Below are positions 11,313 through 25,700 of a DNA stretch of 64,000 nt, piece after piece. The stretch covers positions 9,196,261-9,260,260 of the forward strand of contig OU744450.1 in the NCBI GenBank assembly GCA_916610825.1, given 5' to 3'. The DNA is from Haliclystus octoradiatus. Lineage: Eukaryota; Cnidaria; Staurozoa; Stauromedusae; Haliclystidae. The notes under the pieces were generated by a model. That model was not told the origin of the DNA and searched no databases. It was given only the letters and a program-made list of their open reading frames with translations. The translations under genes were made by a program, and so were the position numbers. Every line of letters begins with the position of its first letter. The first letter of the stretch is position 1.

Positions 11313-12045
11313 ATGGCGTCGAAGCTAAAAATTACTGACGTCGTCGGAACCTACACTGGAGAGGGAGATGCATCCGAGTGGTGGAACAGGTTTGAAACGG
11401 TGGCAGCATTACAGGATTTTAAGAGGGCGGAGTTAAGTAATCTGGTACCCTTACTTTTACGTGGTCCACCTTATTTGGTGTACGAAAAAAATGAGACCAA
11501 TTGAAAAATTAGACATTGATCGCATAAAGAAAACTATTATAATGGCGTTTTCTTTATCCAAATTTGCTGCTTATGAAAAGCTCCGAGAAAGATCATATCG
11601 ATCAGGAGAGAATGTAGATGCCTATTACGCGGAACTTAAGCGCTTGTGTGATTTAGCAGGCATGTCTAGTGCCGTTGGAGTTGTTTTTGTGTCGGGATTA
11701 CCAGATCACATTTCAATGCAGTTGCGGATTTATACTGAAGAAACAGATGAGTTATTGGTTGCTAGAGCTCGAATACTAGTGGAATGTATGGCAAATCAAG
11801 CGGATATTGTTGTTTCTGCTGCTATGAGAAGGAGTAATAATGGAAAAAGATTTTGTGAGCATTGTAAAAAGGAAGGTCATACGTTGGAGACTTGTTGGTA
11901 TAAAAATAAGAAAAATAATAATGTTGTTGTTGCTTGTTATAAATGCGGACAGACTGGTCACGTTATATCTGGATGTAGAAATTTCCCGGTAAAAGATTTA
12001 GGGGTCGTAGCATCGTCGGAGCCTACTACGATCCCGGGAAAATGA
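11313..12045 (+). pseudogene. gag region of the gypsy-like element
   Basis: Shows a gag-like N-terminal segment (WWNRFETVA) and two CCHC zinc knuckles, CEHCKKEGHTLETC and CYKCGQTGHVISGC, typical of retroelement nucleocapsid. Part of the element at 11041-15224; treated as a fossil copy. Confidence 0.85.
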
Positions 12046-14926
12046 ATGGCTTATTGTTTTTAGACATATTCATAAATAATGTATCATGCAAAGCTATGGT
12101 TGATACTGGAAGTTCTGGTACTGTTGTATCTTCACACATCGTCAATTCTAAATATTTATCTGCTGGAAATACGTTAACTTTAATGGATAATTCGAGGACA
12201 TTATCATTGGGATGTGTAGATTTAGAACTTAAAATCAGTCCTGTTTTAAGGATTGTGAATTGTATTATTGTGAACACTCTATTAGTTGGCGTAGATTGTA
12301 TACTTGGTATGGATTCCATTGAGATATTTGGTGGATTAGTTGTGTCTCCATTTGGTAAGTTTTCATTGGGTTGTGAACTTGATAATGTACCTGTGGCTGT
12401 TTCTAGTAATCCAATCAGACATAGTGAAAATGATAATGACATAATAAATAAAGTACCGATGATTGATTTGAATGATGATAATTATTCTGCAATATTTGAT
12501 GGTAAAATCTGGACTGTAAAATGGAAATGGTGTGATGGAATACCACCTAATTTTATGAAAAATGTAATTGCTCAATACAAAATGAAAAATGAGGTTGAAC
12601 AATCCTTTGAAATAAAAATAAATGAATGGATTGATAAAAAGTATTTGATATCTTATGATGAAGACATGTTAGGACCACCGAAAGCACTTATTCCTATGTT
12701 TGCTGTAGTCCAAGAACATAAAAACAAGGTGCGTCCGATTTTAGATTTTCGAGAATTGAACCAAAGCGTAGATTTATATTCTGGAGCCAGTGATGTATGT
12801 TTATCAAAGTTAAGAGAATGGAGACAAAAGTCAATTGATTGTGCTATTATAGATTTAAAGGACGCGTATTTGCAACTTAATGTTGATAATAGTTTATGGC
12901 CATATCAGACAGTAATTTTTAAAGGGCAACGATGGTGCCTTACGAGAATGGGTTTCGGACTGAACGTTGCTCCCTTAATAATGTCATCAATTCTACGCAA
13001 AGTTTTATCTATGGATCCAGATATAAATAATGCATGTGATTCCTATATAGATGATATAATGGTTGATGAATCACTAGTAAAAGCTGAGAAAGTTCGAGAA
13101 CATTTATTGCGTTTTGGTTTATTGGCTAAGCCTGTTGAGAAAATTTCAATAAATAATCCAGTTAGAGTCTTAGGAATAAATGTTCAAAAATTTGGAGATA
13201 ATTTATATTGGAAACGTAGTAATTCATTGAATTTGGACTGTATCGATATAAATGTTATTACTAAAAGGGAGTTGTATTCTCTTTGTGGACAATTAGTTGG
13301 CATTTATCCTGTTTGTGATTGGTTGCGGGTTTACTGTAGTTATTTAAAACGCTGCACGAACAAATGTGAATGGGATGATTCTTTACCTTCAATACTTATT
13401 GACAGATTAAAAGAAATTTTATGTAAATTTGAAAAGAAAGATCCATCGGCAGGACGATGGAATGTAGATAAATCAAATAATACATGTCGATTATGGTGTG
13501 ATGCTAGCTCCCTTGCTTCTGGAGTCGCTATTGAAATTAGTAATGAAATTATTGAAGATGCGTCCTGGTTACGGAAAGATTTATCTAGTCATATCAATCT
13601 AGCAGAGTTAGATGCATTCATTAAAGGACTTAATTTGGTAGTTACGTGGGAATTAAATACGTTTGACATTATGACTGATTCTACAGCGGTGTATCGCTGG
13701 GTAAGTGATGCTATACAATCAAAAAGACGTTTACGGACGAAGGCGTGTAGCGAATTACTTATAAGACGGCGGTTGGATTTGATTTGTGCAATTATTAACG
13801 AGTATCAGTTGAAATTAAATGTAATATTGGTACGGTCTGAGGAGAATCGGGCTGACTCTTTAACAAGAGTACCATCAAAATGGTTAGTTGCTGATCGAGT
13901 AATATGTTCTACCGTAGTTGATTCTTCTTCTCCAAAAGATCTTACGAGTATTCATCAATTAATGCATGGAGGAATGAAAAGAACAAAATGGTTGGCAAAA
14001 AGGCAGGTTTGATTGTATCTAATAAAGATGTTAAATTAGTTATTGATTCTTGTGACCAATGTCAATCAATTGATCTGTCATCTGTTCGATGGGAACCTGG
14101 AGGGTTGAGCGTAGATACTAATTGGAATAGATTGGCTATCGATGTTACACATTTTAGAAATGGCAAATATTTGGGAAGATGAACTATTAAAGCAATTGTC
14201 TAATATCTTTAATGAGAGAGGCCCACCGAATGAGATTATGTGGGATAATTTTTCTACATTTAAATGTAAGAAAATTCAATTATTTTGCAAAGAATGGAAT
14301 GTTATTTTAAATTCTCGAGCAGTGTATCGACCACAGGGAAATGGAATAATAGAACGACATCATCGAACGATTAAAAGTTATGCTTCAAGATGTGGTGGAA
14401 CAGTTTACGAAGCAGTGTATTGGTATAATAATACCCCATCTAGTGAAGATGCAACGCCACCTGTTTGTAAAATATTTCATTACATACCACGTTTAATGTG
14501 GATCAGCAGGATGAGACGTTTGTTCACGAATTTCAACCTGGGGATGCTATTTGGGTGAAGCCGTCTGCCATTGTATCATGTACAAGATCTTGGCTTCCAG
14601 CTGTTGTTGACCTCCAATTAACGCCGCAAAAGGTTCGAGTAAAATGTAACGATGTTTTATCTTTGCGGCATGTAGCACATATTTGCCGTAGAAGAGTTTT
14701 GGATGATATTTTAAGTAATTCTGATTGTGATGAGATGAATAGTTCAATTAGAAATAATAATAGCTATTCTTCAGATGAAGACGAACTTTTAGATGATATT
14801 AATGTTATTAATAATGATCAGGATGTGGATATTTTGCAGCCAGTTAATGAACAATTAGATTGTGTAAGTCGACCGGTTCGTGATCGTCGATCTCCGATTT
14901 GGCATGCTGATTATGATGTTACGTAA
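12042..14926 (+). pseudogene. pol region of the gypsy-like element
   Basis: Parts in order. Aspartic protease at about 12.06-12.35 kb (DTGSSG, later ILGMD). Reverse transcriptase at about 12.68-13.1 kb (VRPILDFRELNQ, MGFGLNVAP, YIDDI). RNase H at about 13.48-13.87 kb (WCDASS, MTDSTAVY). Integrase at about 13.95-14.55 kb (zinc-binding CDQC, catalytic-core remnants including WDNF and YRPQGNGIIERHHR). A C-terminal acidic tail follows. The region is interrupted in several places and is treated as a fossil. Confidence 0.88.
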
Positions 14927-14982
14927 AATTGTGTTTATTATTAAGTATTATAAAGTTTGTAAGATCTAGAGATCTGAGGGAA

Positions 14983-15224
14983 ATGTGCCTCAATAGGTCT
15001 ATTGTTGATAAACATTTTCTTTGTTGTATTATAATATCGTATTTGTAAAAGCGATGGAAGAAAAAGTAAAACAGGAAGAAGTGCAGAGTAAAATGAAGAG
15101 AGAGTTGAGAAGTGATGATAATTATTTGAAATATATATTTGTTGTTTATTAAAGTTATTAAAGTTTGGAAATTATATTCTTATTTTGTTTCTTGATTTAT
15201 TGATTCTACTACTACTTTACTACA
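14983..15224 (+). repeat. 3' LTR of the gypsy-like element
   Basis: About 241 bases matching the 5' LTR, preceded by a short purine tract (GAGGGAAA) and followed by GCAT. Confidence 0.9.
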
Positions 15225-16237
15225 GCATCGTGAATCCCCGCCTTACATACGGACATACAAATGGAAATAGAGTAAATTTATAAGTAGATTGGTACTAAAC
15301 CTTCTTTAAAATACAAAATATCATCCATGCAACAAAGCAGTCAGGCAATGAAGGACGTATCAAACAGGTAAAACTTTCAAACGCCTCCTTGGGAAGCAAT
15401 TACGTGGAATAACATAATTAAGTTAATCAAGTCGTTCTTCAAATGTCTATCCTGTAAAGCATATTGTTGTAAAATTGTAGTGTTATTATATGTAGGCCTA
15501 TAGGCTACCTATATATTTATAAATCAGTCTTGTGAAAAAAAAAAGCTTTTAGCTTATTCAAGTCCTGAATAAATGATGATGACGATGATGATGATGCTTG
15601 CAGCAGTGTCCTATGTGCCTGGCACATTGTATACAGCCAATTTGAAAAATAATATTTGGTGGCATATAGGCATTAGGCCAAGTAGAGCAATAATGATAGG
15701 CCTGTGATAGGCCTATCAGCCTTAGCAAGCTCATCGGTAGGCAAATCAATGACCTTCAGACTTGTATTATTATTAGCCCTACTCAAATAGCATAACATCA
15801 AGATACTCAACACAAATATAAATTACCTGTTATCTTTGTGCTCATTTTGAATAAATATATGTGATTCACAAGTGGAGTTTTCGAGCTCGAAGTGTGTCGT
15901 GTTTTCACATGCACATAAACTTTTCAAAAAGTTAAGTGATGTCATTCTCATCAGACTCATTACAGGATCTCAAATTTTCTGAACTCGTTTACAAACAGAA
16001 CTTCGATAAACGAGGACAATATATGTGAATTTCGGTAACTCTGAGTGTAAAAAGCACAGCCACTAAACTGAAACACTGCAGATCTTGATAATGATAATAT
16101 GAGATACAAATTAAATCATTTCTGTTGGGAATTTGTTATTAGAAAATCGATTGCGAATTAAATTGGATAAGTTAAATTACTCACCATTTTTATTCGAATA
16201 GTGTATATGAAATTCTTTTTGATACGTAAAACCAGGT
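15225..16237. other. No gene recognised
   Basis: Contains a GAT microsatellite at about 15573-15597 and two TAGGCCTA-containing stretches (15490-15510, 15695-15720). No splice-bounded frame is seen before the tRNA gene. Confidence 0.5.
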
Positions 16238-16309
16238 GGGTGTATAGCTCAGTGGTAGAGCATTCGACTGCAGATCGAGAGGTCCATGGTTCAACTCCGT
16301 GTGCGCCCT
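16238..16309 (+). tRNA. tRNA-Cys (GCA)
   Basis: A complete 72-base cloverleaf. The acceptor stem is GGGTGTA with TGCGCCC, including two G-U pairs. The D arm is GCTC...GAGC. The anticodon stem is TTCGA/TCGAG with loop CTGCAGA, giving anticodon GCA. The T arm is CATGG-TTCAACT-CCGTG. Box A (TAGCTCAGTGG) and box B (GGTTCAACTCC) are intact for RNA polymerase III. The discriminator base is T, the identity base for cysteine tRNA. There is no intron, and CCA is not encoded, as normal in eukaryotes. A T-rich run just downstream (about 16313-16330) can act as the Pol III terminator. It lies about 290 bases upstream of the first exon of the five-exon gene. Confidence 0.96.
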
Positions 16310-16598
16310 TCCATTTTATTTTTTATTTTATTATTTTATTTATCCACTATTTAGTTAATCCTTTTCTGCTCTAATTAAGCTAGAACTTTTCATTTCAGAT
16401 CTGATTTTCTTTCCTTTTACTTTCTTCTGGGTGATAGCCTGCATTTAAGGCAGACAGCTACTTTTTCTCTCAAATTCCAAAACGAATTTTTCCGGTTAAC
16501 ATGAATTGTTTGTCTTGTGTTGTTTTGCTTTGCTTTGCGCAATCGCATCGCATTTCGACCTTCGTGGATTCTTGTGTTTGTGAATCTCTGCAGAAAGC

Positions 16599-16708
16599 AT
16601 GTGTTGTGGTGGAAGTTCTTACAGAACCTGGCAATCAAAAATACAAGCTTCTATTAGTCCTGGCAACTGGGTACCTTTTGTTAGGCGCTTGCACCGGACT
16701 ACAGAAAC
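16599..16708 (+). CDS. Five-exon gene, exon 1 (tentative)
   Basis: ATG at 16599, 36 codons plus two bases, then a perfect GTAAGT donor. The ending AC plus the A that opens exon 2 makes a Thr codon and keeps the frame. The sequence (CGGSSYRTWQSKIQ) is plausible as a short cytoplasmic N-terminus. An overlapping frame at 16501-16716 starts earlier but runs through the donor, so I prefer the ATG at 16599. Confidence 0.4.
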
Positions 16709-19700
16709 GTAAGTAATCGGTATTTATTTCTGTTTCTAGAGCAGTTATTAGTTTGTATGTATGAATAACTTCATATCATTTCAATGGAATAATGCAAGAC
16801 TGCAACCGCCCCCTCCTGATCTGATTTCACCATTTATTCACATCAAATAATAGCTCGTATCAAATACATTATATTACGATGATCAATTTACAATTATGTT
16901 GTTTAAATTCGATTTTACACTCAATGAATACATAGCTTGAAAATACCGGGCAGTACATTCGATTCCAAAACCCTCTTGTAACTTGAATATAAACGACGAT
17001 GAAATCTGATATATTGTGTAATGATGTTTTTCATCGGTGCAGACTCTGCAGGTTGCTGTGACGCGACCACATTTCATGAAAATGGGTCAGTACTGGCTGA
17101 GTACTGGCTACCGTCAATCTTGTGAATTCCTGCCAACTGCATAATAGAGCCTTGAAAAATCATTAGCCACAAATAGTGTAGTGGATTAGTGCATCAAATC
17201 TGCAATATATTTGAAGGCCGAGCGCAAAGGCCGCCAGTCAATTTTATGCTTTTAAAGTTTCCTATTATTGCAATACCTCATCAACTGGATTATTTATATG
17301 ATGAAGGTACTATTGTTCAATATTTTGACAAGCCTTCCGCCGTGTGTTTGGGACTTTGGGACCCCTGGAGAGTAGCGAGAATAACCCCAATTCTCAAGGA
17401 ACACAGAACATTGCTATTTGTGCAATCATTTGGGACATCTAAATTTTTTAATGACTATTATTAAAAAGTGATATAGCTTACATTTTCAATAATTAGATAT
17501 TATCATGTGCCGATATTAAAACATGACGCTGAAAACACTAATTCAGCGATGTTGGGAAGAATAATTAGATTTTCATATCGCCATTTCTTGGTACTGTATA
17601 ATCCAATGGTGCTTCACAAAAATCGGGACAAAAATATGTCTATCTTTCTTTATATTTATTTATGTTTATTTATTTTATGTACAAATCAGTTGAAAAAAAT
17701 TAAATATTAGAATTAAAATTAAAATTGAAATAAAAGGCATGCTTGTCGAAGGGTATTGACTTTATAATGAATAAGCTTCCTTGAAGAGGACTGTTTTTAT
17801 GCTCTTTTAAATTCAGAAAGTGATTGGCAGCTCCGAATTTCAAGGGTTAAATTGTTCCATAACTCAGGGGTGTCACATTAGAGAACGCTCTATTGCTATA
17901 CGAATTTGAATTTAATTTTGGTTGAACAAGAAGCTTCTTATCTGCTGATCGTAATGTCCGAGTTGATGAGTAAGGATGCAAAAGCTCTTGAATATAATAG
18001 GTATAATGCTTCGTATGTCAATATTAAAATTGTAAACTTTATTCTTTGTGGGATTGTAAGCCAATGGAGGTTTGTTAGAACTGGTGTTATATGTCCGTAT
18101 TTCCTAGTTCTTGTTAGCTAGCGTACAGCAGAACTCTGTATGTACTGTACTTTATGTAATTGATCTTTTGTAATCCCTGAGAGGAGAATATTGCAGTTAT
18201 CAATTGTAGATGTGATGAAGGCAGGGATTAATAATTCACAATGCTTAAAGGAAATATATTTTCAAATCTTTGATTTTGTAATGTTTCGCAGATGAAAATT
18301 GAGGATTTAGAAACGTTATTTATTTGTTTCTGCATAGACGAAACGTCATCGAACCACACGTCACCGATGTTTTTTGCATTTACGAAGTAGATATGATGCT
18401 TTGTCCAATTTTAATATGTTACATTGATGGAGATGGTCTATGACGAGCATGGATGACAAGTAATTCACTTCTTGCCATTGAGCATATGTTTGTTGCCTAT
18501 CATCCAAGCATTGATGTCATTCATACAAGATTCAATGCGATATTTTGAGTTGATGACGTCATTATTTCATTTTCGATTGAATGAAAAATAAATCGGAGTA
18601 TCATCAGCATAAAAATGAAAAGACATATCATATGATTTAATGATTAATGATATATTCAATGGAATGCTCTTCAATTATGAAATGTTAGGCCCGCTAAGCT
18701 TGCACATGTACTTGATTCTTTGATTTGATTTATTTTCCAATTTTCAACATTGTTATTATATATTCGCTAACAACCAAGTGAAGTAGTAAGCCCACGTCAG
18801 CCAATTTGTTGTAATTTCTGCTTCAATACCAAACTTTTTCTCGATAGGGTCGCAAAAACTGTGTTATTTTATAAAGATTCAAAATAGCATATTGCCGATT
18901 TCGAATAAAGTTACAAACAACCCCTGTCCTCCAGTTAGTAGTAATTAGTTACGGCTATGGGTGACCCCCGGCCCTTTTGTCGATATTTACCAGGTCATCT
19001 TGAAAGACAATCGTTTACAAATTTTCAAACTTCTTTTTGGATCTGATACGTATGTACATTTACTGCAAATCTACCGTGGGCTTTCTAAATATATAAGAAG
19101 TAAAAAGAATTGTAAAACTCGAGAGATTTTCGAATGCTTTTCAAGTGATTTGATTGGCTAACTCCCGTGTTTGGATCACGCAAGCCAAATCAACTTGGAC
19201 ATCATGAAAGATAAAAACAAAACAAACAAAATTTCTAAATAAGAGTACAGTATCATTAATTAAAAGCACTCTTCCTTTCGCGTCATTTTGTTTTGTCATA
19301 TGGCTATTCCAAGACAGAAAGGCCCTACAAAACCGGCAAAAGTTTGCAAAACAGCAGAAATGAGAAACAAGACAGAACAAAATCATGGCGTTCGAAAGAA
19401 TCGAAAGTGGTTCGAAAGTATAACTCCGGATCTGTGATTCGAAGAAAGGCAAAATATGACGAAGATGTGAAGATTTTTTAGGAGAAAATGGATCTAATCA
19501 GTCAAGTATTTTATGTTAAATTCGTTTAAAAATAGCAAAAATAGGTTTTGTTTCACAAAAGGGTTACCGCACGGCAGCCTTGTGTTTGGGTTCTCTGATA
19601 CCAACACGCGGGATGTTGGGAGACACGAGAAAGCATCAGATAAACAAGAGCCCGTAGGGCGAACAAAAATTTATTGTATAATCGCTGTAGCTGACAATTC

Positions 19701-22700
19701 ATTATATTATATTCTTGCTGCCGCCATTATACTGTTATTATTCTTGCTGCCGCCAACGATCTTGCTGATAATTTTGCCGATTATTTTCAGTCAAAAATAG
19801 CTAGTATCAGAGATGTTCTTGCACAAGAGCGCAATGAAAGAGTCAACCCATTTCCAGATGACACGCTACCACCATCAAATAGCACACTGCATTCGTTTAC
19901 ACCTGTGACATGTGATGAAGTATCTCTGCTTACAAAGAAGCTAGCAAACAAGTCATGTGACTTAGATCCACTACCAGCTGTACTAATGAAAACCTGTATT
20001 AGCACTCTGAATCCAGCAGTTACTAACATAATAAATGCATCAACTAAATCTGCCTTTGTCCCTACTTCTATGAAAGATGCCATTCTTCAACCTCGTTTAA
20101 AAAAGCCATCCATGAACACAGCAGAATATCAAAATTTCCGTCCAATTTCAAATCTAAAGTTTATTAGTAAAGCAACAGAGAAAGTAGTTGCCCAGCAAAT
20201 GTATCAATATATGACAATCAATAGCTTACATGAGAAATTCCAATCTGCTTACAAGATCTATCACAGCACAGAGACGGCATTGATTAGAGTCCATAATGAT
20301 ATTTTGCATTCACTTGACACCAGAAAATCTGTGCTCCTCTTACTCCTCGATCTATCGGCTGCGTTCGACACGGTTGATCATAACATTCTTTTGTACCGTT
20401 TACAACATAGATTTGGAATCTCTGGTCAAGCACATAGCTGGCTTCAATCCTATATTAACGAACGATCATTTACAGTTCATGTTGCTGATGGAATTTCTGC
20501 AAAGAAGGAATTTAAGTCAGGTGTTCCGCAAGTAAGTGTTTTAGGACCACTCCTATTCATCATTTATATATCACCATTAGGTGATATAATAAGAAACCAT
20601 GACGTTTGTTACCATCTATATGCTGATGACATACAGCTATATACTGACTTTGATTCAACTTCTACAATTGATACACTTAATGCAAAATCTCGAATTGAAA
20701 ACTGTGTAAAAGAAATTGAGGCTTGGATGACATGGAACAACCTAAAGCTTAACATGGAAAAGACTGAGTTCATATGATAAATGATAAGCCTCAAGATGAT
20801 CCTCTATTACAAACCATCAACTTATGTAATAAATTAATTCCAAAACAATCAAAAGTCCGGAACATCGGTATAATAATGAATTCGACAATGTCAATGGATC
20901 ATCACATCAATAACATTTGCAGAACATGCTATTATCATTTGAGGAATGTCAGTAGAATCAGGAGATATCTCACAAAAAAATCAACAGAATCTCTGATCCA
21001 TGCTCTGATAACTACTCGGCTGGATTTTTGCAATGCGTTGCTATATGGTGTCCCCAAAAAATACATCGAAAAACTGCAAACAACTCAAAACACAGCAGCG
21101 AGAATTGTAGCCCTTGCTGGAAAATACAATCATATTACACCAATATTACAAAGTTTACATTGGCTACCAATAGAACAAAGAATTGTATTCAAAGTGTTAG
21201 TGATAACGTTCAAAGCAATTCACAATCTGGCACCTACTTACATTTCAGAACTTGTTACTCTTTATGAACCTAGAAGATCACTAAGGTCTAGAAACAATAA
21301 ATACTCTGAATTTTAAATTGTACAAACTATGCCGTTATGGCGGAAGAATGTTTACCCATGCTGCCCCCGCCGTGTGGAACAATCTCGCAGTAGAAGCAAA
21401 ATATGCAATAACAATTGAAACTTTTAAACAACTAATAAAAACGAGTCTTTTTAAAATTGCTTTTTAATTGCTGTTATCTGTGCTGGAACGAACACCAAAG
21501 GTACGTTTTCTATCTGTAATTGTGTTATAACCTAGTTTACATTGTGTTTGATTTATTAAACGACTTTGTATTAATTTATGTGATTTAATTATTCCTTTAA
21601 GAAAAACCAACTTAACAACTTATCAATTGAGCAGCTTCATTTGTGTTATTTGGCAGTTCATCTGTTGCGTATTATCTTGGTACTAACACACACAGATACA
21701 ACTATTTAAATTAGTAGACTGACTGCGGTTACAGTTTACAATCGCTAACTATGCCCTATTGCCCTTTGCACTAAATAATAACTTTGCCCTATTGGCCTTT
21801 GCACTAAATAAGAACTTTGCCCTATTGTCTCGGATTATGACGTCATATTAGAAGAGTAATTAACAATTATCGAACGAGATTGAGCACGACACTGAGAATT
21901 GTCAGGCCGAGGCGCGTGTTATAACATAAGCATCAGAGGCCTAAGAATCAGAGCCATCTATTTACAAGAGTTGGGACACGCTTTCATGTACCGCTATCGT
22001 CTCCTATTGGACAGATGCCATTCACGTGATCTTTGGACGCCATTTTCGTACTTTCGGCACCAGGGTTCTTGTTCTTTTGGCGCCAGGTTTCCTGTTTTAA
22101 GCGAAGCGCGCGGAAAAATACAACTTTTATCAGTGAAAGCAAACATAGGCTATTAATTTATTTATTGTTGTGTCAATAGGCACAATAGTAATCGAAATAA
22201 AAGTATTGTTTACTATTCCAACTGGGGACAAGAATTAGAAAAAGTTGTCTTTGACTGCAAAGAATAAGCGTAAGAGCATAAGAGATACTCTTTCAACTCT
22301 ACAAACTCCTTGTCCCTTTAGCAATTCCAATAGCATTGATCTGATTTACTCTTGAGCAATATGCTGATGAGATCAATAACATAGTATACATTGAAGTAAA
22401 TTTGTATTCTAATTTTGAGAGTCCAGCAAATAAATATGGAGAAAGACAACTCATAAATGGTTATATTACTCTTGTTAAACAATCGCAAGCCATTTCACAG
22501 AGTTCCAAAATGGCTGAAAAAACACAACATTCTCTTGCACATGCGCACTGCTGTTGAAAACGTGCTCGGGTCCAGGCCAAAAAACATAAATGGCATCAGT
22601 GTCCCAACTCTTGTAAATAGATGGCTCTGCTAAGAATACCTCGCCGAGGCCTGATAATTCTCAGTGTCATGCGAAATCGAGTTTGATAATTGTTTTATTA

Positions 22701-25700
22701 TTAATCCATACCTTGATTAATCCTAAGAAATATTCAAGAACAACTGCGTTTTGAGAAATATTACGAATTCATCGCAACAAGTTTGTTTAAATATGTCTTT
22801 ATAATTTAGAGACTTTAACGCTATCAACTTGATTAGATGAAGACTTCTTTGCATTTCGTTGTCCTCTTTCTAATTATTCGCATCTTTTTTATAATAAACT
22901 TGACAATTCTGGCTTCTGTATTGCAGTAAATCTTTATTTTGAAAAGTCAAGAATTTGTAAAAAAAGAGATTTTCTATCACGTCAGTCTTGAAACCTTGGA
23001 GAAACTATTGTCTCGACATATTGCCGCGACCTAATTGTCTCGAGCTCTACCCTATTGTCTCAGATTATTACGTCACGTTCGAAGATATTAGGAATTGTCG
23101 ATGCTCGATTAACCAATAGGCATCAAGAAAACGTTCGAAAAAACTTGCCATTAATAATAATAAATGATAAGTTCAAGGAATTGACAGTGTTCGATTAACC
23201 AATAAGAAGCAAGAAAATGTTCGAAAAAACTTGCCATTAACTTAATAATTCCTAATGCTGGATGCTGTGAAGCAGTAATTCGGGATAATATGCTCGATAT
23301 GATGATGGGATAATAGCTTCGATCAGACATATTGTCCCTAGACCCATTGCATCACATCAATGCCAATGATCACATTACTTTCCTAACGTGGATATTATTT
23401 TGTTTAAAAACTTTTTGGGTCTGCCAGTGCCTATACTATATTGAAAATAGCAGATTCCGATACGTGAAAGCTTTGTTATTTTATCTGAAGTGAAAATAAA
23501 GAATTTGTAGGATAGAAAGGAATACCAAGACAACAACACAAATGTGTCCATGAAGTGAACACGGATAACTAAATAATCTATTGCCGCGTTTAAAGGTTTA
23601 ATCAATAGCTTTGTAACATGCGGAAAAAATGATTTATATCGAAAGACAAACTTTTATACTCTAATAGTTTTGCTAAATTTAAACTCTTGTTATCTTGCAG
23701 CATTATAATTAATGTTTCATGAATAATTAAACAGTTTTCAAACTTGTTCGATAATTGTTAATTAACCTAGCACCCCTCCCTCTCTGGAGGGTCTCTGTGG
23801 CAAACAGGACGTAAACGGGTGAGGGGGAGAATACTATCATCTATATAGAATTTTCCACAAGTTTAATACTACCGGGGTAACTGGGTATTTAACAGCAGAA
23901 GGATTATGATTGCAGTCTTTTCCTGTTGGCCTATATGCTTGTGTATTTAGCTTTAATTGAGATCTATTCAAAATCGATTTTCATGACAGATGGAAAAGTC
24001 TTGATGAAGCACACAGTGTTTTCAGGGATTTATTAGAGTCTATAAAGACATTATCAATGAACAGTGACGAAAAAATTGAAATTGGCGAGGTAAGCACATC
24101 CATCGTATACATTATAGTTAATTTGCTAATTTAACTGTAGCCTAATGTAAATACTGCATGTAACTTCACCTAATTAATAAACCATTTTCATTTGTCATTG
24201 TGTATTTACCTATAAGAAACAGGCAAGGAAAAGTTATCAACATGAACAGGGGTATGACAATCTGTAAACTCAATGCAGCTGGCGAAGGCGAGGTGAATAT
24301 TGGCTGATATTGACCTAGATCTGCCAATATTCATCGAAACTGAGATCAATAACTGTTTTAGTCTAATGACTGGCTGGTCAATTTGTAATATATAATCATA
24401 ACATGAATTTTTATGTATTTTAATGCATCAAAAACACAATTAACTGCTGCGCTGCGACCAATCGAATTGCTCGATTTTCGTATTGACTTGTTAGTTGATG
24501 ACTAAATGACTATCATATAAGTTGAATAATGTCACTGTAAAATTTTGCTTTGCTTGCTCCGTATATAAAACATCGATGGTTTACTTTTAAACTTTTTAAT
24601 TGAATGAAATGCGTTGACAGCGGTCTCACTGTGTGAATTATGTCTAGATACAACACAAAATTATTGCTGCTAATGATAAATAATGAAATATTTTAATAGT
24701 AAATAGTCAATTGATAAATCCTGCTTTAATATTTGATTTTGACTGTCCCCAAAGTGTGAACTCAAAGATATTTTCTCTTTCAGGTTGACGAAGGGAAGAA
24801 AACAATTCAAATTTTCTTTTACACTGACCTTTGCCAATGGCTAGATGTTGTCGATTTGTCATTTGTCAAAAATGAAGAAGGAAACGGTACAACAATTCAG
24901 GTATGAAAATTGCAAAATCGGCAATTGTTTATCTGATTTGTCGAAATCTGTAGTGGATTGTTCTATGTCTATTGTCTTATACATAATGTATTTCCTCTGT
25001 TAACTGTAAAGCTTCCGTTTGTAATCATGTATACCTTGTAATGTAAATCACTGTAGGCCTATGTAATATATTAAGTCTCTTCACGTCTGCCCTTCTTTGC
25101 GACAACACCTAGCCTCATTCCATCACGGCCCTCATTTCCGCGCGGCTCTCCAGTGAGGCGTTAATAAAATTTAAGGTTAAAAAGTGGTCCAGAAATCAAT
25201 AATATGGTGTGCCCAATCACAGCGCACCTTGATGTCATGTGAGTTACAGCCAGGTGTTGGTTTATCGGCCCATCGAAAAACAATACAACGAGGTGTGAAC
25301 AAAAATTGAAATTTGCTGAATTCAGCTATTTTGAATTTCAACATTTGTAAACAAACTGTCGAAGAAAACTTAAAACGCCAAGTTTACGGGATTATTTCGT
25401 ATCAAATTGGAGTAACAAAAATAGAAATAATATATTACGTTTATCTCGGAGGACTGTATGAACATTATGAAGGCCTTTTGTTGACGTAGAATACAAAACA
25501 AAAGGAGAAAACATCATGTTTTGACAGATCGATCGCCATCGTTGGAAAATTGTAAGCACTTCCGTCGTTTTGAATCATGATTTAAATAATCAATATCAAA
25601 GAAATATTCAAAATTAAAGATCAATTCCCCCAACATACAGCATTACTCTGATTCAAAATCCCATTTCTCCGTAAATATATAATTAAAAATTGACTATATA

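Larger units (their letters stand above)
11041..15224 (+). mobile_element. Ty3/gypsy-like LTR retrotransposon
   Basis: Two LTRs of about 240 bases bracket gag and pol in the order gag, protease, RT, RNase H, integrase. A GCAT duplication flanks the element (11037-11040 and 15225-15228). The LTRs differ at only about two positions, so the insertion is young. The order of domains and the RT and integrase motifs fit the Ty3/gypsy (Metaviridae) group; the exact lineage is not certain. The reading frames are interrupted at roughly three to five places, so this copy looks broken, although every major part is present. A decayed relative lies at about 31.87-34.07 kb. Confidence 0.9.

Noticed and set aside
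12026-12442. Minus-strand open frame of 138 codons
   Set aside because: It is antisense to the protease part of the gypsy-like element and has no motif of its own.
19141-19452. Minus-strand frame of 103 codons with many Phe and Cys
   Set aside because: Low-complexity composition, overlapping frames on both strands, no splice support and no family match.
21899-22156. Plus-strand frame of 85 codons
   Set aside because: It starts inside the left arm of an inverted-repeat element and has no recognisable domain.
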